A DNA stretch of 64,000 bases from Niallia circulans NBRC 13626 (lineage in GTDB: Bacteria > Bacillota > Bacilli > Bacillales > Cytobacillaceae), in NCBI RefSeq assembly GCF_001591585.1, contig NZ_BCVE01000009.1, positions 115,943-179,942 of the forward strand. The letters are read 5' to 3'. Position numbers and translations under genes: made by a program. Of this stretch, positions 45,282 through 54,987 are shown piece by piece. Below the pieces are notes generated by a model. The model saw only the letters and a program-made list of their open reading frames with translations, did not search any database and was not told where the DNA came from. Within the stretch, counting starts at the first letter, position 1; every line of letters starts with the position of its first letter.

Positions 45282-45878
45282 TTATTTATATATTTTCACG
45301 CGATCCTCTAATGGTTTGAATTCTTTTTCTCCTGGTTCTGCTATTGGCTTGCCGAATGGCATTTGGGCAACAAGCTTCCAAGAAGAGGGTATCGACCATT
45401 CTCCTTGTACTGCCTCATCAATAAGTGGATTGTAGTGTTGTAAAGAAGCTCCGAATCCCACTTCCTCCAGAGCAGTCCAAATGACTAATTGATGCATGGC
45501 ATTTGTTTGATTAGCCCAAACAGGAAAATTCTCAGCATATAAGGCAAATTGTTTTTGTAGTCCTTCTATCACTTCCTGATCTTCGAAGAACAAAATTGTT
45601 CCATATCCTGCTTTAAAAGAATTTATTTTTTCTTTTGTAGAAGAGAAATTCTCAGCAGGAACAATTTTTTCTAACTCACTTGCTGTCATATCCCATAGTT
45701 TATCATGCTGTTCCTGTAATAAAACCACCACTCTTGAACTTTGAGAATTAAAAGAAGAAGGCGTATGTAGCACAGCTTCATTTACTATTTCTTGGATTTT
45801 TTCATCCGACACAACAGCTTCTTTGCTTATACCATAATAGGAACGACGATTTTTTATTGCTTCTAAAAATGCACTCAT
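45282..45878 (-). CDS. Nitroreductase-family protein, Frm2/HBN1 type
   Basis: FMN-dependent nitroreductase of 198 aa. FLEAIKNRRSYYGISKEAV is the FMN-binding N-terminus and LHTPSSFNSQSSRVVVL the second FMN contact. The block FEDQEVIEGLQKQFALYAENF and the QTNAMHQLVIWTALEEVGFGASLQHYNPLID stretch are typical of the Frm2-like branch (fatty-acid-repressed nitroreductases). Likely cytoplasmic, role in redox stress or detoxification. A terminator follows at once. Confidence 0.92.
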   Translation of the reverse strand: MSAFLEAIKNRRSYYGISKEAVVSDEKIQEIVNEAVLHTPSSFNSQSSRVVVLLQEQHDKLWDMTASELEKIVPAENFSSTKEKINSFKAGYGTILFFEDQEVIEGLQKQFALYAENFPVWANQTNAMHQLVIWTALEEVGFGASLQHYNPLIDEAVQGEWSIPSSWKLVAQMPFGKPIAEPGEKEFKPLEDRVKIYK

Positions 45879-45985
45879 TTTTTCCTCCAGTAAAAAATTT
45901 TTTCTTCTATAATATTACCCATTTGTCTTATTCTTAAAATGACTTCTAAAAAATTTTACAAGGCTTTATCTCTTCGATATTTCTC

Positions 45986-46020
45986 AAAAAAGAGAGTAAT
46001 CTTTAAAAGGCTTACTCTCT
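45986..46020 (-). terminator. Terminator after the FMN reductase gene
   Basis: AAAAAAGAGAGTAA against TTACTCTCT with a 12-base loop; six T follow on the minus strand. Confidence 0.87.
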
Positions 46021-46028
46021 GTACTGCA

Positions 46029-46562
46029 TTATCCACGAATGGTTTTTAATGCAGTGCTCCAAGCGACTACTTGGTCAAGCATCGCATTCATATTTTCTAA
46101 ATGTAGAGGTGCTGGTTTAAAGGTTGTAAAGTTCTCAAAATCTGTAAATAGTGAAAGGGTAGGATGAACGCGAACATCTGCAATATGTAATTCGCCCAGA
46201 ATTCCTCTTAAGTGTTCTGCTGCACGTGCACCACCTGTGGATCCATAACTTACGATTCCTGCTGCTTTATTATTCCATGCTTCTCTTGCAGAATCTAATG
46301 CATTTTTTAATGCGCCAGAAATACTGTGATTATATTCCGCTACAACAAATACGAAGCCATCCAGGCTTGCTAACTTTTCATTCCATGCTGCAACATTCTC
46401 TTGTCCTTCAGCTGCACCTAAAAATGGTAAGTTAAATTCGGCAATATCAACGATTTCATATTCGGCATCGCCACGCTTGTCAGCAATTTCCTTTACCCAT
46501 GCCCCAACTTGTGGACTTACTCTTCCTTGACGAGTGCTACCTAAGATAATTCCAATTTTCAT
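46029..46562 (-). CDS. NADPH-dependent FMN reductase
   Basis: Flavodoxin-fold reductase of 177 aa. KIGIILGSTRQGRVSPQVG is the FMN phosphate loop; VFVVAEYNHSISGALKNALD and AGIVSYGSTGGARAAEHLR are the other flavin contacts. It belongs to the YhdA/azoreductase-like group that reduces flavins, quinones or azo dyes. The second of two ATG codons (46562) is best spaced from GGAGG; a longer reading to 46655 is not supported. It is between the nitroreductase and aminotransferase genes but has its own terminator. Confidence 0.93.
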   Translation of the reverse strand: MKIGIILGSTRQGRVSPQVGAWVKEIADKRGDAEYEIVDIAEFNLPFLGAAEGQENVAAWNEKLASLDGFVFVVAEYNHSISGALKNALDSAREAWNNKAAGIVSYGSTGGARAAEHLRGILGELHIADVRVHPTLSLFTDFENFTTFKPAPLHLENMNAMLDQVVAWSTALKTIRG

Positions 46563-46701
46563 CATCCAACCTCCAAATTTTAAAAATATTATTACATTTT
46601 TTATCCTAATACTGAGATTATTTAATTGCAAGCAAAAACACTTACTATTATTCAAAACGTTATTAAAAGTAACTAACTTGTACTTATGTTATTTAAGAGT
46701 T

Positions 46702-47889
46702 CTAACAAACGTCCTTGACTATTTCCCCCAAATTTGTAATTCCCTTTATAATCTTTTCTTCTGACATATAAGAATAATTTATTCGGCAATGATTTTTCTC
46801 TTGCTTATTAGGGAAAAAACTCTCTCCAGGAACATAGGCAACCTTAGCGATTGGTAAACTGTGTTCCTGCATGAGTATTTTTGTATCGATATGCTGTGGA
46901 AAAGTAAGCCATGTAAACAATCCTCCCTGTGGATTTGTATAGGTAATACTATTAGGAAAAGTATCGCGTAAGGTTTGGAACATTACTTCTTTTTTCTGTT
47001 TATACGTTTCACAAATATGGGCAATATGTTCATCTAAATCATACATGTCCATAAATCGGTTCACTGCATACATATTTAAGGTAGAATTTTGTGTATCGGA
47101 AGCCATTTTTAATAGGCTTAGTTTTTCCGCTAAATCACGATTAGCAATTAACCAACCTAGGCGGAGACCTGGACTAAGAATTTTTGAGAAGCTGCCAATA
47201 TGAATCACTCTTCCCTCTGTATCAAAACTTTTAATCGCTGGCAAATCCTTCCCTTCATAACGTATTTCCCGATATGGACTATCCTCTACGATAACCACAT
47301 TATATTTATTGGCTAAGCTTACTAGGGCCTTTCTTCTCTCTAAGCTCATTGTCACACCTGTAGGATTCTGAAATTCAGGAACCGTATAGATAAGCTTTGC
47401 ATTAGGATGCTTCTGTAATGCCGCTTCAAGCTCGTCCATACGCATCCCATTTTCATCCATCGAAACACCTACATATTCCGGTTCATATGGGTTAAACGCA
47501 GCAAGTGCTCCTAGAAAAGTCGGATTCTCTGTAATTATGATATCTCCTCTATCGATAAATGCTTTAGCTGTAAGGTCTAAACCTTGCTGACCTCCTTGAA
47601 TAATAAAAAGATTATCAACACTACAGCTTATCCCAATCGTTTTTACTCGACTTACAAGCTTTTCTCTTAATGACATTAGCCCCTCTGTCCCTGTGTATTG
47701 AAGCGCTAATTTTCCTTCTTCCTGCAAAACCTGATCATACACCTTCCTTAATTTTTCAATAGGAAAAATTTCCGGGTCTGGATATCCGCCCCCAAATGAA
47801 ATAATAGCTGGATCTCCCCCTAATCTTAATAATTCGCGGATAGCTGATGGCTTTACTCTTTCTATTCGATTAGCAAATTTATATTTCAT
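46702..47889 (-). CDS. PLP-dependent aminotransferase, class I (LysN-like)
   Basis: Fold-type I aminotransferase of 395 aa related to 2-aminoadipate aminotransferase and to the catalytic domain of MocR regulators, but without a DNA-binding part. ISFGGGYPDPEIFP and ALQYTGTEGLMSLRE are typical; IYTVPEFQNPTGVTMS binds the cofactor; GSFSKILSPGLRLGW has the PLP lysine; NHCRINYSYMSEE holds the carboxylate-binding Arg. AAGGAGG precedes the ATG. Substrate unresolved; aromatic or 2-aminoadipate type is plausible. No biosynthetic neighbour clarifies it. Confidence 0.91.
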   Translation of the reverse strand: MKYKFANRIERVKPSAIRELLRLGGDPAIISFGGGYPDPEIFPIEKLRKVYDQVLQEEGKLALQYTGTEGLMSLREKLVSRVKTIGISCSVDNLFIIQGGQQGLDLTAKAFIDRGDIIITENPTFLGALAAFNPYEPEYVGVSMDENGMRMDELEAALQKHPNAKLIYTVPEFQNPTGVTMSLERRKALVSLANKYNVVIVEDSPYREIRYEGKDLPAIKSFDTEGRVIHIGSFSKILSPGLRLGWLIANRDLAEKLSLLKMASDTQNSTLNMYAVNRFMDMYDLDEHIAHICETYKQKKEVMFQTLRDTFPNSITYTNPQGGLFTWLTFPQHIDTKILMQEHSLPIAKVAYVPGESFFPNKQEKNHCRINYSYMSEEKIIKGITNLGEIVKDVC

Positions 47890-48012
47890 TTTGTCCTCCT
47901 TATGTCTATTCCCCTCTTTTTATTGTAGGCGGAATTTTCAGTATATTTATTCATTATATGGTAATGTTTCAATCTTGGATATATTATTTTTTAAGATATG
48001 AGTGGAGATTGG

Positions 48013-48052
48013 CAAAATAAAAGCCATTCTCTTCCGTAGAGAATAGCCTTTT
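48013..48052 (-). terminator. Terminator after the HAD-GNAT gene
   Basis: AAGCCATTCTC (48021-48031) against GAGAATAGCCTT (48039-48050), one mismatch, followed on the minus strand by TTTTATTTTG. Confidence 0.82.
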
Positions 48053-48060
48053 AAAGAAAA

Positions 48061-49218
48061 TTATATTATGGATGGAGTGATCTTTGTTATCCTTTTTTCC
48101 ATCGTTACCGCTTTGACGGACAGCCCATTAGGATTAGGAGCTGTCTCTTCTTTTGTGATGACAAATCCTATTTTTTCGTATAATTGGATATTTTTTAGGA
48201 CATTCGCTCTTACTTTGCACACTACTTTCTGCTTGCCATTTTGGATGGCATATTCTTCTATCCAAGCTAGCAGTTTTTTAGCTATTCCTTTCCCTCTTGC
48301 TGACGGAATGACAGAAAGTCTGGAAAAATAGAGAGAATCATCTTGAAGCTGCAGACGAGAAGAACCAAGGGGAACATCATCTATCCAACATATGATTGCT
48401 TGCTCTGTTCCATTTTTAAGAGCATAAAGGAATTTGTCAGCTGGTTCCGTTAGTGCACTAGAAGGTACCTCGCTATAACGATAATCTTCAAATGCTTCTA
48501 GCATTAGTCTATGAACAATCGGAGCATCTTCTTCTGTCACAAGCCTTATCCGCTCTTTTCGCTTCCTATCTATTAAGATACCCTTTAAGGAAGAAATACT
48601 GCCTGCAATAAATGTTGCCTTTACTTTGTTCAGCTCGTCATAGGACCCATAGCCGTAAGTAACACCGATTGAATCTATTCCTGCATTGTTCGCTCCAATA
48701 ATATCATGTTCCCGATCTCCTATCATCACAAACTCTTCAGGCTTATACGCAGGATACAAATCTAATATGTATTGAATTATTTCTGTTTTCGATGATCTAG
48801 TGCCATCCAGATTACTTCCAATTATGTGGGTAAAGTACGTTTCTATTTGAAAATACTTCAAAATCTTTTCTGCGAATATAGTTGGTTTTGAAGTTGCCAC
48901 AATCATAATACAGCCTTTTGCTCTTAAGCTTTCAAGTAATGGAATAATTTCAGGATATAGTTCATTTTCATACATTCCTAACTGCGTAAACCTCTCTCTA
49001 TAATAGGAAATCGCTTGATCCGTTATTTCTTGATTATAACCATAATATTCCATAAATGATTCTTGTAGAGGTGGTCCAATAAATTTTTCTAGTTTACGTA
49101 AATCAGATTCTTCCTTTCCAAGCTTTTGTAGTGCATATTGAATAGATTTTGTTATTCCTTCTTTAGGATCTGAAATCGTACCATCTAAGTCAAATAATAT
49201 TATTTGATAATTCCCCAT
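48061..49218 (-). CDS. Fused HAD phosphatase and GNAT acetyltransferase
   Basis: Two complete domains in one chain of 385 aa. Residues 1-212 are a HAD hydrolase of the PGP/Gph type: FDLDGTISDP (nucleophile and acid/base Asp), VATSKPTIFAEKIL (motif II and III region), and MIGDREHDIIGANNAGI (motif IV). Residues about 220-375 are a GNAT domain: RLVTEEDAPIVHRLM, YFSRLSVIPSARGKGIAKKLLAWIEE with the acetyl-CoA loop, and NIQLYEKIGFVI. A short basic linker (DRKRKERI) joins them. AGAGGTG precedes the ATG. A phosphoglycolate phosphatase-like activity is inferred for the first half; the acetyl acceptor is unknown. Confidence 0.9.
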   Translation of the reverse strand: MGNYQIILFDLDGTISDPKEGITKSIQYALQKLGKEESDLRKLEKFIGPPLQESFMEYYGYNQEITDQAISYYRERFTQLGMYENELYPEIIPLLESLRAKGCIMIVATSKPTIFAEKILKYFQIETYFTHIIGSNLDGTRSSKTEIIQYILDLYPAYKPEEFVMIGDREHDIIGANNAGIDSIGVTYGYGSYDELNKVKATFIAGSISSLKGILIDRKRKERIRLVTEEDAPIVHRLMLEAFEDYRYSEVPSSALTEPADKFLYALKNGTEQAIICWIDDVPLGSSRLQLQDDSLYFSRLSVIPSARGKGIAKKLLAWIEEYAIQNGKQKVVCKVRANVLKNIQLYEKIGFVITKEETAPNPNGLSVKAVTMEKRITKITPSII

Positions 49219-49471
49219 TAAGACACCTCTTTTTCTATACTAAAAAACTCAAAATTCTCAATCTTCTCATCCTTTTGCCCTATTATAACGAATGGTTCCA
49301 CTCGCCTCAATAGAAATTTTGCCATACAAAAAAATATGATTGTTTATTTTAATTCCTTCTTAACCACTATGAATAGTCGATTATTTGTTGTATAATAAAA
49401 GAAAGCTTCGGCAAACTTAATAATTATTATTCTAGTGCACTCAAATTCACTTATTAATAGGAGGAAGTAAA

Positions 49472-49663
49472 ATGGTTTACTATGATAAATCGAAAACCGT
49501 TAAAAATATATTGATTCAAAAGATTGTTTGCAATAGCGGTCTCTCCTCTGAAATGCTACAAAATCTCTCTATTCCTGAATTAAAAGAAACATTAAACAAA
49601 GTTTACCCCAGCACACATCCACATAATGGCTGCGGTTCTCTTAAGTGGAAAAAAGTACGATAA
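49472..49663 (+). CDS. Small protein of 63 aa, function unknown
   Basis: Begins MVYYDKSKTVKNILIQKIV, has a middle helix (SSEMLQNLSIPELKETLNKV) and ends THPHNGCGSLKWKKVR, with two Cys and a His pair in the last part. I cannot assign a family; a small metal- or partner-binding protein is possible. AGGAGG with ideal spacing precedes the ATG, and TATAAT lies at 49391-49396, although no good -35 was seen. It directly precedes the structured element at 49679. A real gene is likely. Confidence 0.68.
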   Translation: MVYYDKSKTVKNILIQKIVCNSGLSSEMLQNLSIPELKETLNKVYPSTHPHNGCGSLKWKKVR

Positions 49664-49678
49664 TTTCACATACAACAA

Positions 49679-49975
49679 AAAGGAGAGTGGGACATAACAA
49701 AATAATTATTGGAGAAAGACGAACAATCTCTAAATTAGTAGGGAAACCAATTCGTTCCATTACGCTACAGACACTCTATGCGCCAGTGAGCAAACTAAGC
49801 CTGTGGGGTCTTAGGCTTTGCTCTACTTCCCGCAGGAGTTGAGTGTCCTCCGCTCCATTTCACTCCGTTTTTAAAGATTATTTAGTTCTAGCATTTTTTT
49901 CAAAAGAAAATAAAACGGAGCAGACTGAATACACTGCGCTCGGAAAGCGCAGTGTATTACAGTCTGCGGGCGATT
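49679..49975. repeat. Structured intergenic element, possible dispersed repeat
   Basis: No gene occupies 49664-50096. The stretch starts with AGGAGAGTGGGACATAAC, contains CCCGCAGGAGTTGAGTGTCC and GCTCCATTTCACTCCG, and ends in a long hairpin. CTCCGTTTT (49863-49871) and AAAACGGAG (49912-49920) form a further inverted pair. From memory this wording resembles repeats found in many intergenic regions of Bacillaceae; that could not be checked here. A 65-codon reading across it is not credible. Confidence 0.5.
49920..49967. repeat. 21-bp hairpin inside the element
   Basis: GCAGACTG-AATACACTGCGCT (49920-49940) pairs with AGCGCAGTGTATT-A-CAGTCTGC (49946-49967): 21 base pairs with one bulged A and a 5-base loop. 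No U tract follows closely on either strand. Confidence 0.8.
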
Positions 49976-50002
49976 ACCACAAACCTTCTTTCTTAAAATA
50001 AA

Positions 50003-50057
50003 TAAAAAACCCAAACAATTATACGAATTTTTTTAGTGTACACATATAATTGTTCAG
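50003..50057 (-). terminator. Terminator of the sulfate transport operon
   Basis: AACAATTATA (50014-50023) against TATAATTGTT (50045-50054) with flanking CC/GG, then GGGTTTTTTATTT on the minus strand. It is 40 bases past cysA. Confidence 0.78.
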
Positions 50058-50096
50058 GATTAAATTTAATTGACATACTTATGTCTTAGTATGTTT

Positions 50097-51170
50097 TTAT
50101 ATGGAGAAATCTTCTGGAATAAATACTTTTAATTGATTGGGCTTCACGTAAACCTGGTCTTTTAAATGAATAGAAAGTGACCGATACATTTCTTTTGTAA
50201 TTTCTGCTTCTAAAAATTCATCTGAATCCTCTCTCTTTAATTCTAAATGGACAATCGGACCGACTATATGAATATGATGAATCGAGGCTAAAATTGAATC
50301 ATCTCCTTGTTCTTCTTTACTTATATGAATATCATGGGGACGAACATATCCTATTGCTTGCTTGTTATGTTCATGCTTCCATTCTGGAACAGAAAAACTA
50401 CTCTTTCCTTGAATAAGCTTTCCAGCTTCAAGTCTGCCATAGAATAAGTTTACATTGCCGAGAAAGTCATATACAAACGGACTATTTGGGTGTTCATACA
50501 CTTCTTCCGGTGAACCAATTTGCTCTATTTTCCCTTCATTCATAACAACTATTCGATCAGCGACGTCCAGTGCCTCTTCTTGGTCATGGGTAACAAACAC
50601 ACTTGTAATATGAAACTCATCATGTAGCCGCCTTAACCACCGTCTTAAGTCCTTTCTAACCTTTGCATCTAACGCACCGAACGGCTCATCCAGCAATAGC
50701 ACCTTAGGCTCCACTGCCAATGCCCGTGCTAAGGCGACTCGTTGCTTTTGGCCTCCAGATAATTGGGAAGGATAGCGGTTTTTTAATTCTTCCAGTTTCA
50801 CTAATTGTAATAATTCATTTACCTTTGATTCGATATCATGCTTTGCAGGTCGGTCTTTTCTTGGTCTTACCTTTAGTCCATAAGCAATATTATCAAAAAC
50901 AGTCATATGGCGAAAAAGAGCATAATGCTGAAAGACAAACCCAACATTTCTCTCCTTTGTGCTTATTTCCGTCATATTATTTTCTCCAAAGTAAATGACT
51001 CCTTGATCCGCGGTCTCCAATCCAGCAATAATTCTTAATAGAGAGGTTTTTCCGGACCCTGAAGGACCTAGTAAGGCAACTAATTCCCCTGAATTAATTT
51101 CTAAATGTATATCCTTTAATGCTTGGAAAGAACCAAATGCTTTGGAAACATCTTTTATTAAAATACTCAT
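50097..51170 (-). CDS. cysA: Sulfate/thiosulfate ABC transporter ATPase
   Basis: ATPase of 357 aa powering sulfate or thiosulfate import. Walker [14 protein letters not shown]-loop [13 protein letters not shown], signature [15 protein letters not shown], Walker [13 protein letters not shown], and H-loop [12 protein letters not shown]. The C-terminal 110 residues form a TOBE-like regulatory domain with [17 protein letters not shown] precedes the ATG. It is the last of four genes in the order sbp-cysT-cysW-cysA, 27 bases after cysW. Confidence 0.95.
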   Translation of the reverse strand: MSILIKDVSKAFGSFQALKDIHLEINSGELVALLGPSGSGKTSLLRIIAGLETADQGVIYFGENNMTEISTKERNVGFVFQHYALFRHMTVFDNIAYGLKVRPRKDRPAKHDIESKVNELLQLVKLEELKNRYPSQLSGGQKQRVALARALAVEPKVLLLDEPFGALDAKVRKDLRRWLRRLHDEFHITSVFVTHDQEEALDVADRIVVMNEGKIEQIGSPEEVYEHPNSPFVYDFLGNVNLFYGRLEAGKLIQGKSSFSVPEWKHEHNKQAIGYVRPHDIHISKEEQGDDSILASIHHIHIVGPIVHLELKREDSDEFLEAEITKEMYRSLSIHLKDQVYVKPNQLKVFIPEDFSI

Positions 51171-51197
51171 CCCTATTTCCTCCTCTCATATGACTAA

Positions 51198-52070
51198 TTA
51201 TTCATAAGCTGTTTTTTTGGTCTTCCACTCTAGTAAGCTTTTAATAATTAACGTGATAATAGCTAATATCGACATAAGTGTTGCGACTGCGAATGCAGCG
51301 GCAAAACGATACTCCCCATACAAGATTTCTATATGCAGAGGCATGGTATTTGTCAATCCACGAATATGGCCTGAGACAACAGACACAGCTCCAAATTCTC
51401 CGATTGCTCTTGCATTACATAGAATAACTCCATATAATAATCCCCACTTTATATTCGGCAATGTTACATACCAAAACGTTTTCCAGCCTCCTGCCCCGAG
51501 TGTCAGTGATGCCTCTTCTTCTGAAGTTCCTTGTGCTTGCATTAAGGGAATTAATTCTCTTGCAACAAACGGTAAGGTAACAAAAACAGTTGCAAGGACA
51601 ATACCTGGAACAGCAAAGATAATTTTTATATTATGGGCTAAAAGCCATTCTCCAAACAAACCATGGGTACTAAAAAGCAGCACGAATACCAATCCAGCTA
51701 TTACTGGCGATACGGCGAAAGGTAGATCAATTAATGTAATGAATAGATTCTTTCCTTTAAAATGGAACTTTGATACAGCCCACGCTGCAGCAACTCCGAA
51801 AATCGCATTTAACGGTACTGCAATCACTGCTACCAATAAAGTAAGCTTTATTGCAGCTAAAGCATCAGGTTCAGTAATTGCTGCAAGATATAGCTTAGCC
51901 CCTTGATCAAATGCTTGAATAAAAATAGTCGCTAAAGGTAGTAACAAAAACAAGGCCAAGAATAAAAGTGCAGCACTAATGAGTACCCAACGCAGCCATT
52001 TTGGCTCTGAAGTATTTGATGTAGTTTGAATTGGTGTGGATACTTGCTGTAATCGCACATTTCCTGCCAT
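51198..52070 (-). CDS. cysW: Sulfate ABC transporter permease subunit CysW
   Basis: Membrane permease of 290 aa, six helices. [31 protein letters not shown] is the CysW-type core and the ATPase contact loop is [53 protein letters not shown] is the usual C-terminal signature. AAGGAGGAG precedes the ATG. It lies 17 bases after cysT and forms the channel with it. Confidence 0.95.
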   Translation of the reverse strand: MAGNVRLQQVSTPIQTTSNTSEPKWLRWVLISAALLFLALFLLLPLATIFIQAFDQGAKLYLAAITEPDALAAIKLTLLVAVIAVPLNAIFGVAAAWAVSKFHFKGKNLFITLIDLPFAVSPVIAGLVFVLLFSTHGLFGEWLLAHNIKIIFAVPGIVLATVFVTLPFVARELIPLMQAQGTSEEEASLTLGAGGWKTFWYVTLPNIKWGLLYGVILCNARAIGEFGAVSVVSGHIRGLTNTMPLHIEILYGEYRFAAAFAVATLMSILAIITLIIKSLLEWKTKKTAYE

Positions 52071-52087
52071 ATTTCACTCCTCCTTTC

Positions 52088-52924
52088 TTAATTTGGCGTC
52101 ATATTTCGATTTGTCCACCACTGTAATAGATTTATGCAGAAAAGCAAAATAAAGGAGATAAATAACATGACAGATGCAATCGCAGTGGCACCCGCATAGT
52201 CATACTGCTCCAGTTTCGTAATTATTAATAATGGCGTAATTTCTGTTTTCATCGGCATATTTCCCGCGATAAAAACAACAGAGCCATATTCTCCTAACGA
52301 TCGTGCAAATGCCAGCGTAAATCCTGCAAGAATTGCCGGCAGCAGCTCTGGAATTATTACTTTAATAAATGTCTGGAGCCGTGATGCGCCAAGGCTTGCT
52401 GATGCCTCTTCTATCTCCTTATCTAAATTTTGCAAAACTGGCTGAACCATCCGAACGACAAAAGGCAATCCAATAAAGGTTAAGGCAATAGTTATCCCAA
52501 TAGGCGTAAAGGCAACCTTAAACCCAAGGAGACTGCCTATCCATCCATTTGGAGCATAAAGTGTTGTCAGTGCAATCCCTGCCACAGCAGTTGGAAGTGC
52601 AAAAGGCAAATCAACTAATCCATCCACCATTCTCTTGCCTGGAAAGGGATAGCGAACTAATACCCATGCAAGCAGCACACCAAATACTACATTTATTAAA
52701 GCAGCCGTAAAAGAAGCTCCAAAGCTTAATTTATAGGAGGCAACTACCCTTGGATCTAGGACCGTATCCCAAAACCTCTCCCAGCCCATTTTGGTTGTAT
52801 TAAAGAAAATCATCGTTAATGGCAAAATGACCAATATACTTAGATAGAGCATAGTATATCCCAAGGACAAACCAAAGCCAGGAAGAGCATTATTCATTTT
52901 AATCCTTCTTTTTCCGTTCCTCAT
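52088..52924 (-). CDS. cysT: Sulfate ABC transporter permease subunit CysT
   Basis: Permease of 278 aa with six helices. [30 protein letters not shown] and the EAA-like loop [28 protein letters not shown] are the family marks, followed by [18 protein letters not shown]. Two starts compete: 52924 with AGAGGTG six bases upstream, and 52897 with GAAGG; the first is preferred. It follows the binding-protein gene by about 130 bases. Confidence 0.94.
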   Translation of the reverse strand: MRNGKRRIKMNNALPGFGLSLGYTMLYLSILVILPLTMIFFNTTKMGWERFWDTVLDPRVVASYKLSFGASFTAALINVVFGVLLAWVLVRYPFPGKRMVDGLVDLPFALPTAVAGIALTTLYAPNGWIGSLLGFKVAFTPIGITIALTFIGLPFVVRMVQPVLQNLDKEIEEASASLGASRLQTFIKVIIPELLPAILAGFTLAFARSLGEYGSVVFIAGNMPMKTEITPLLIITKLEQYDYAGATAIASVMLFISFILLFCINLLQWWTNRNMTPN

Positions 52925-53054
52925 TTCTTCACCTCTTTAGCTTGTAGGTTAAATTGTTTTACAGCAAATTCATCATCATTCCCATATAACTGTATTAAAG
53001 GGAATGATGATGTAAAAATATGTTTCTCATAAAAATGCCCTTTTTCTCGTTCAC

Positions 53055-54107
53055 TTAATTAGAAGGTATATAGATTTGATCAAATGTCCCACCATCACTA
53101 AAATGTTTTTCTTGTGCCTTTGTCCAGCCGCCGAAATCATCATCAATCGTAACTAATTCTATCTCTTCGAATTGATCTGCATATTTTTTTAACACTTCTG
53201 GATTCCTTGGACGATAATAATTTTTTGCAGCAATTTCCTGTCCTTCCTCACTATACAGAAACTGAAGGTACTCTTTGGCAACTTCTGTTGTTCCCTTTTT
53301 CTCTGTAATTCCTTCGACAACCGCTACTGGCGGCTCCGCTAAAATACTAAGAGATGGACTAACAATTTCGAACTTTTCTTTTCCTAACTCATCAATTGCT
53401 AAATACGCTTCATTTTCCCATGCTATTAAAACATCACCTATTCCTCTTTGAACAAATGTGTTCGTAGAATCTCGCGCTCCTGAATCAAGAACTTCTACAT
53501 TTTGAAATAGTGCTTTAATAAATGCTTTGATTTTCTCTTCATCGCCATTAAACTGTTTGGCAGCATAAGCCCATGCAGCTAGATAATTCCACCTTGCTCC
53601 ACCGGAGGTTTTAGGATTAGGTGTAACAACAGAGACATCAGCTTTAATTAAATCATCCCAATCCTTAATATTCTTGGGATTTCCCTTTCTGACAAGAAAC
53701 ACAATAGTTGACGTATAAGGTGTAGAATTACTTTCAAACTTTGTTTGCCAATCTTCTGGAATAGCTCCTCTTTCCTTTACAATCGCATCAATATCACCTG
53801 CTAATGCTAGTGTAACTACATCAGCTTCGATACCATCAATTACTGCTCGAGCTTGCTTTCCAGATCCGCCATGAGATTGTTGTATCGCTACATCCTGGCC
53901 GGTTTTTTCTTTCCAATGTCTTGTGAATGCTTTGTTATATTCTTGGTAAAGTTCTCTCGTGGGATCATAGGAAACATTCAATAGTTCTATCTTAGAAGCA
54001 TTAGTATTTTCTCCACTACTTTTTTCGCCACTGCATCCAGAGAGTACTAGTGATGCAGCTAGGAGAATGGTAAACATCTTAACAAATGATTTGACCTGTT
54101 TTTTCAT
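53055..54107 (-). CDS. sbp: Sulfate-binding lipoprotein
   Basis: Solute-binding protein of the Sbp/CysP family, 350 aa from the ATG at 54107 (GAGGGGGAG upstream). The signal peptide ends in the lipobox [51 protein letters not shown] and [16 protein letters not shown] match the sulfate-contact loops of the family. It is the first gene of the sulfate transport operon. A strong hairpin terminator lies in its 5' leader, so expression is probably controlled by attenuation. Confidence 0.94.
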   Translation of the reverse strand: MKKQVKSFVKMFTILLAASLVLSGCSGEKSSGENTNASKIELLNVSYDPTRELYQEYNKAFTRHWKEKTGQDVAIQQSHGGSGKQARAVIDGIEADVVTLALAGDIDAIVKERGAIPEDWQTKFESNSTPYTSTIVFLVRKGNPKNIKDWDDLIKADVSVVTPNPKTSGGARWNYLAAWAYAAKQFNGDEEKIKAFIKALFQNVEVLDSGARDSTNTFVQRGIGDVLIAWENEAYLAIDELGKEKFEIVSPSLSILAEPPVAVVEGITEKKGTTEVAKEYLQFLYSEEGQEIAAKNYYRPRNPEVLKKYADQFEEIELVTIDDDFGGWTKAQEKHFSDGGTFDQIYIPSN

Positions 54108-54132
54108 AAAATAACTCCCCCTCTTTTGCAAT

Positions 54133-54172
54133 AAAAAAGGCTGTTACCCTCTTTATTTAAGGTAACAGCCTT
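54133..54172 (-). terminator. Leader terminator before the sulfate-binding gene
   Basis: On the minus strand AAGGCTGTTACC pairs with GGTAACAGCC (12-base loop) and runs into TTTTTTATT, ending about 26 bases before the sbp start. No gene lies upstream on this strand, so it is not the end of another transcript. Confidence 0.8.
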
Positions 54173-54193
54173 CAGTTTATCTGATCAGCATTC

Positions 54194-54205
54194 TTCCAAT
54201 TGGAA
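54194..54205. promoter_or_regulatory. Palindrome in the sulfate operon leader
   Basis: TTCCAATTGGAA, perfect 12-bp palindrome about 90 bases before sbp. It may be a site for the cysteine regulator CymR, or one arm of an antiterminator; neither can be decided here. Confidence 0.4.
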
Positions 54206-54237
54206 TATTAAATATTTTCAATAAATTTATTATTATT

Positions 54238-54266
54238 AATTTATACTCATTTCTCTTATAAGTCAA
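54238..54266 (-). promoter_or_regulatory. Possible promoter of the sulfate operon
   Basis: TTGACT, 17 bp, TAAATT on the minus strand (or TATAAA at 15 bp). Good -35, weak -10. ATTCCTAGTTGACTTATAAG overlaps it and looks like a regulatory site. Confidence 0.4.
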
Positions 54267-54383
54267 CTAGGAATTATATTTTTCTTAGTGTATTATTTAT
54301 CTAACTATCATCCTTATTTAACTAGTTATCTTTCCATGGAAAAACTCTATAATAGAATTATTATTTAATAAAGAGGTGCATAA

Positions 54384-54959
54384 TTGGAAAATAAAAAAAG
54401 CTGTTTCTTGAAGGGAAAGAAAAATTACATGTTTTCTTCTTTTATACAGGCATGCGAAACTATATGGAAGAAGTCCTGCGCTTTATTTATGCTGGTATCG
54501 AAGCAAGAGAATATGTAATCCTTATCGACAATGATCGAAATTGCAAAAGGATATTCGAACAATTAAAATACAAACTTACATCTTCGCAATTGAAACAGAT
54601 CCATTATGTAAATAGCTTAGATTTTTATTTTTCAAGTGGAAGTTATCATCCACCAGCTATTACAGATTATTTTAATAAAATGGTTCAGCCTTATCTAGAT
54701 CAAAGTATTCCCTTTCGATGTAGAATGGGCAACGATGGAAGAGCCTTTTCATTTAATCGGAAATTTTGAGAAAATAGTTAATAACGCTGCCAACCACATT
54801 TCCTTTCCATTAATTTGTGCTTATGGAGAATGGAAAGTGCCAAGTGTCTTAGAAACTACCTTGCACGAGACTCATCCTTATATTTTAAAAGATGATAAGC
54901 TTATTTCATCAAAAAAATACATAACAGATACACCCTTTTATGAAAAAGACGACAATTGA
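54384..54959 (+). pseudogene. MEDS-domain sensory protein gene with two compensating frameshifts
   Basis: The reading starts at TTG 54384 behind AGAGGTG. The first frame is left in a run of seven A (54391-54399). The next part reads LFLEGKEKLHVFFFYTGM, then VLRFIYAGIEAREYVILIDN, to about 54715. There the frame returns to the first one (VEWATMEEPFHLIGNF, then ISFPLICAYGEWKVPSVLET) and runs to 54959. Joined, the parts give one MEDS (DcmR-type sensory) domain of about 190 residues without a partner domain. Net length is preserved, which suggests a base lost and a base gained, by mutation or sequencing error. Confidence 0.75.
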
Positions 54960-54987
54960 ACTTGATTGATACGTAATTAATCGTTTA

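Noticed and set aside
49645..49842. 65-codon reading after the 63-residue gene
   Set aside because: It overlaps the preceding gene and crosses the structured element; base composition is not coding-like and no ribosome site precedes it.
50097..51170. Calling the ABC ATPase a generic spermidine or iron transporter part
   Set aside because: It is linked to a sulfate-type binding protein and CysT/CysW permeases.
54108..54240. SAM-box or T-box in the sulfate operon leader
   Set aside because: Searched by eye for the conserved SAM-box cores and the T-box motif on the minus strand; neither is present.
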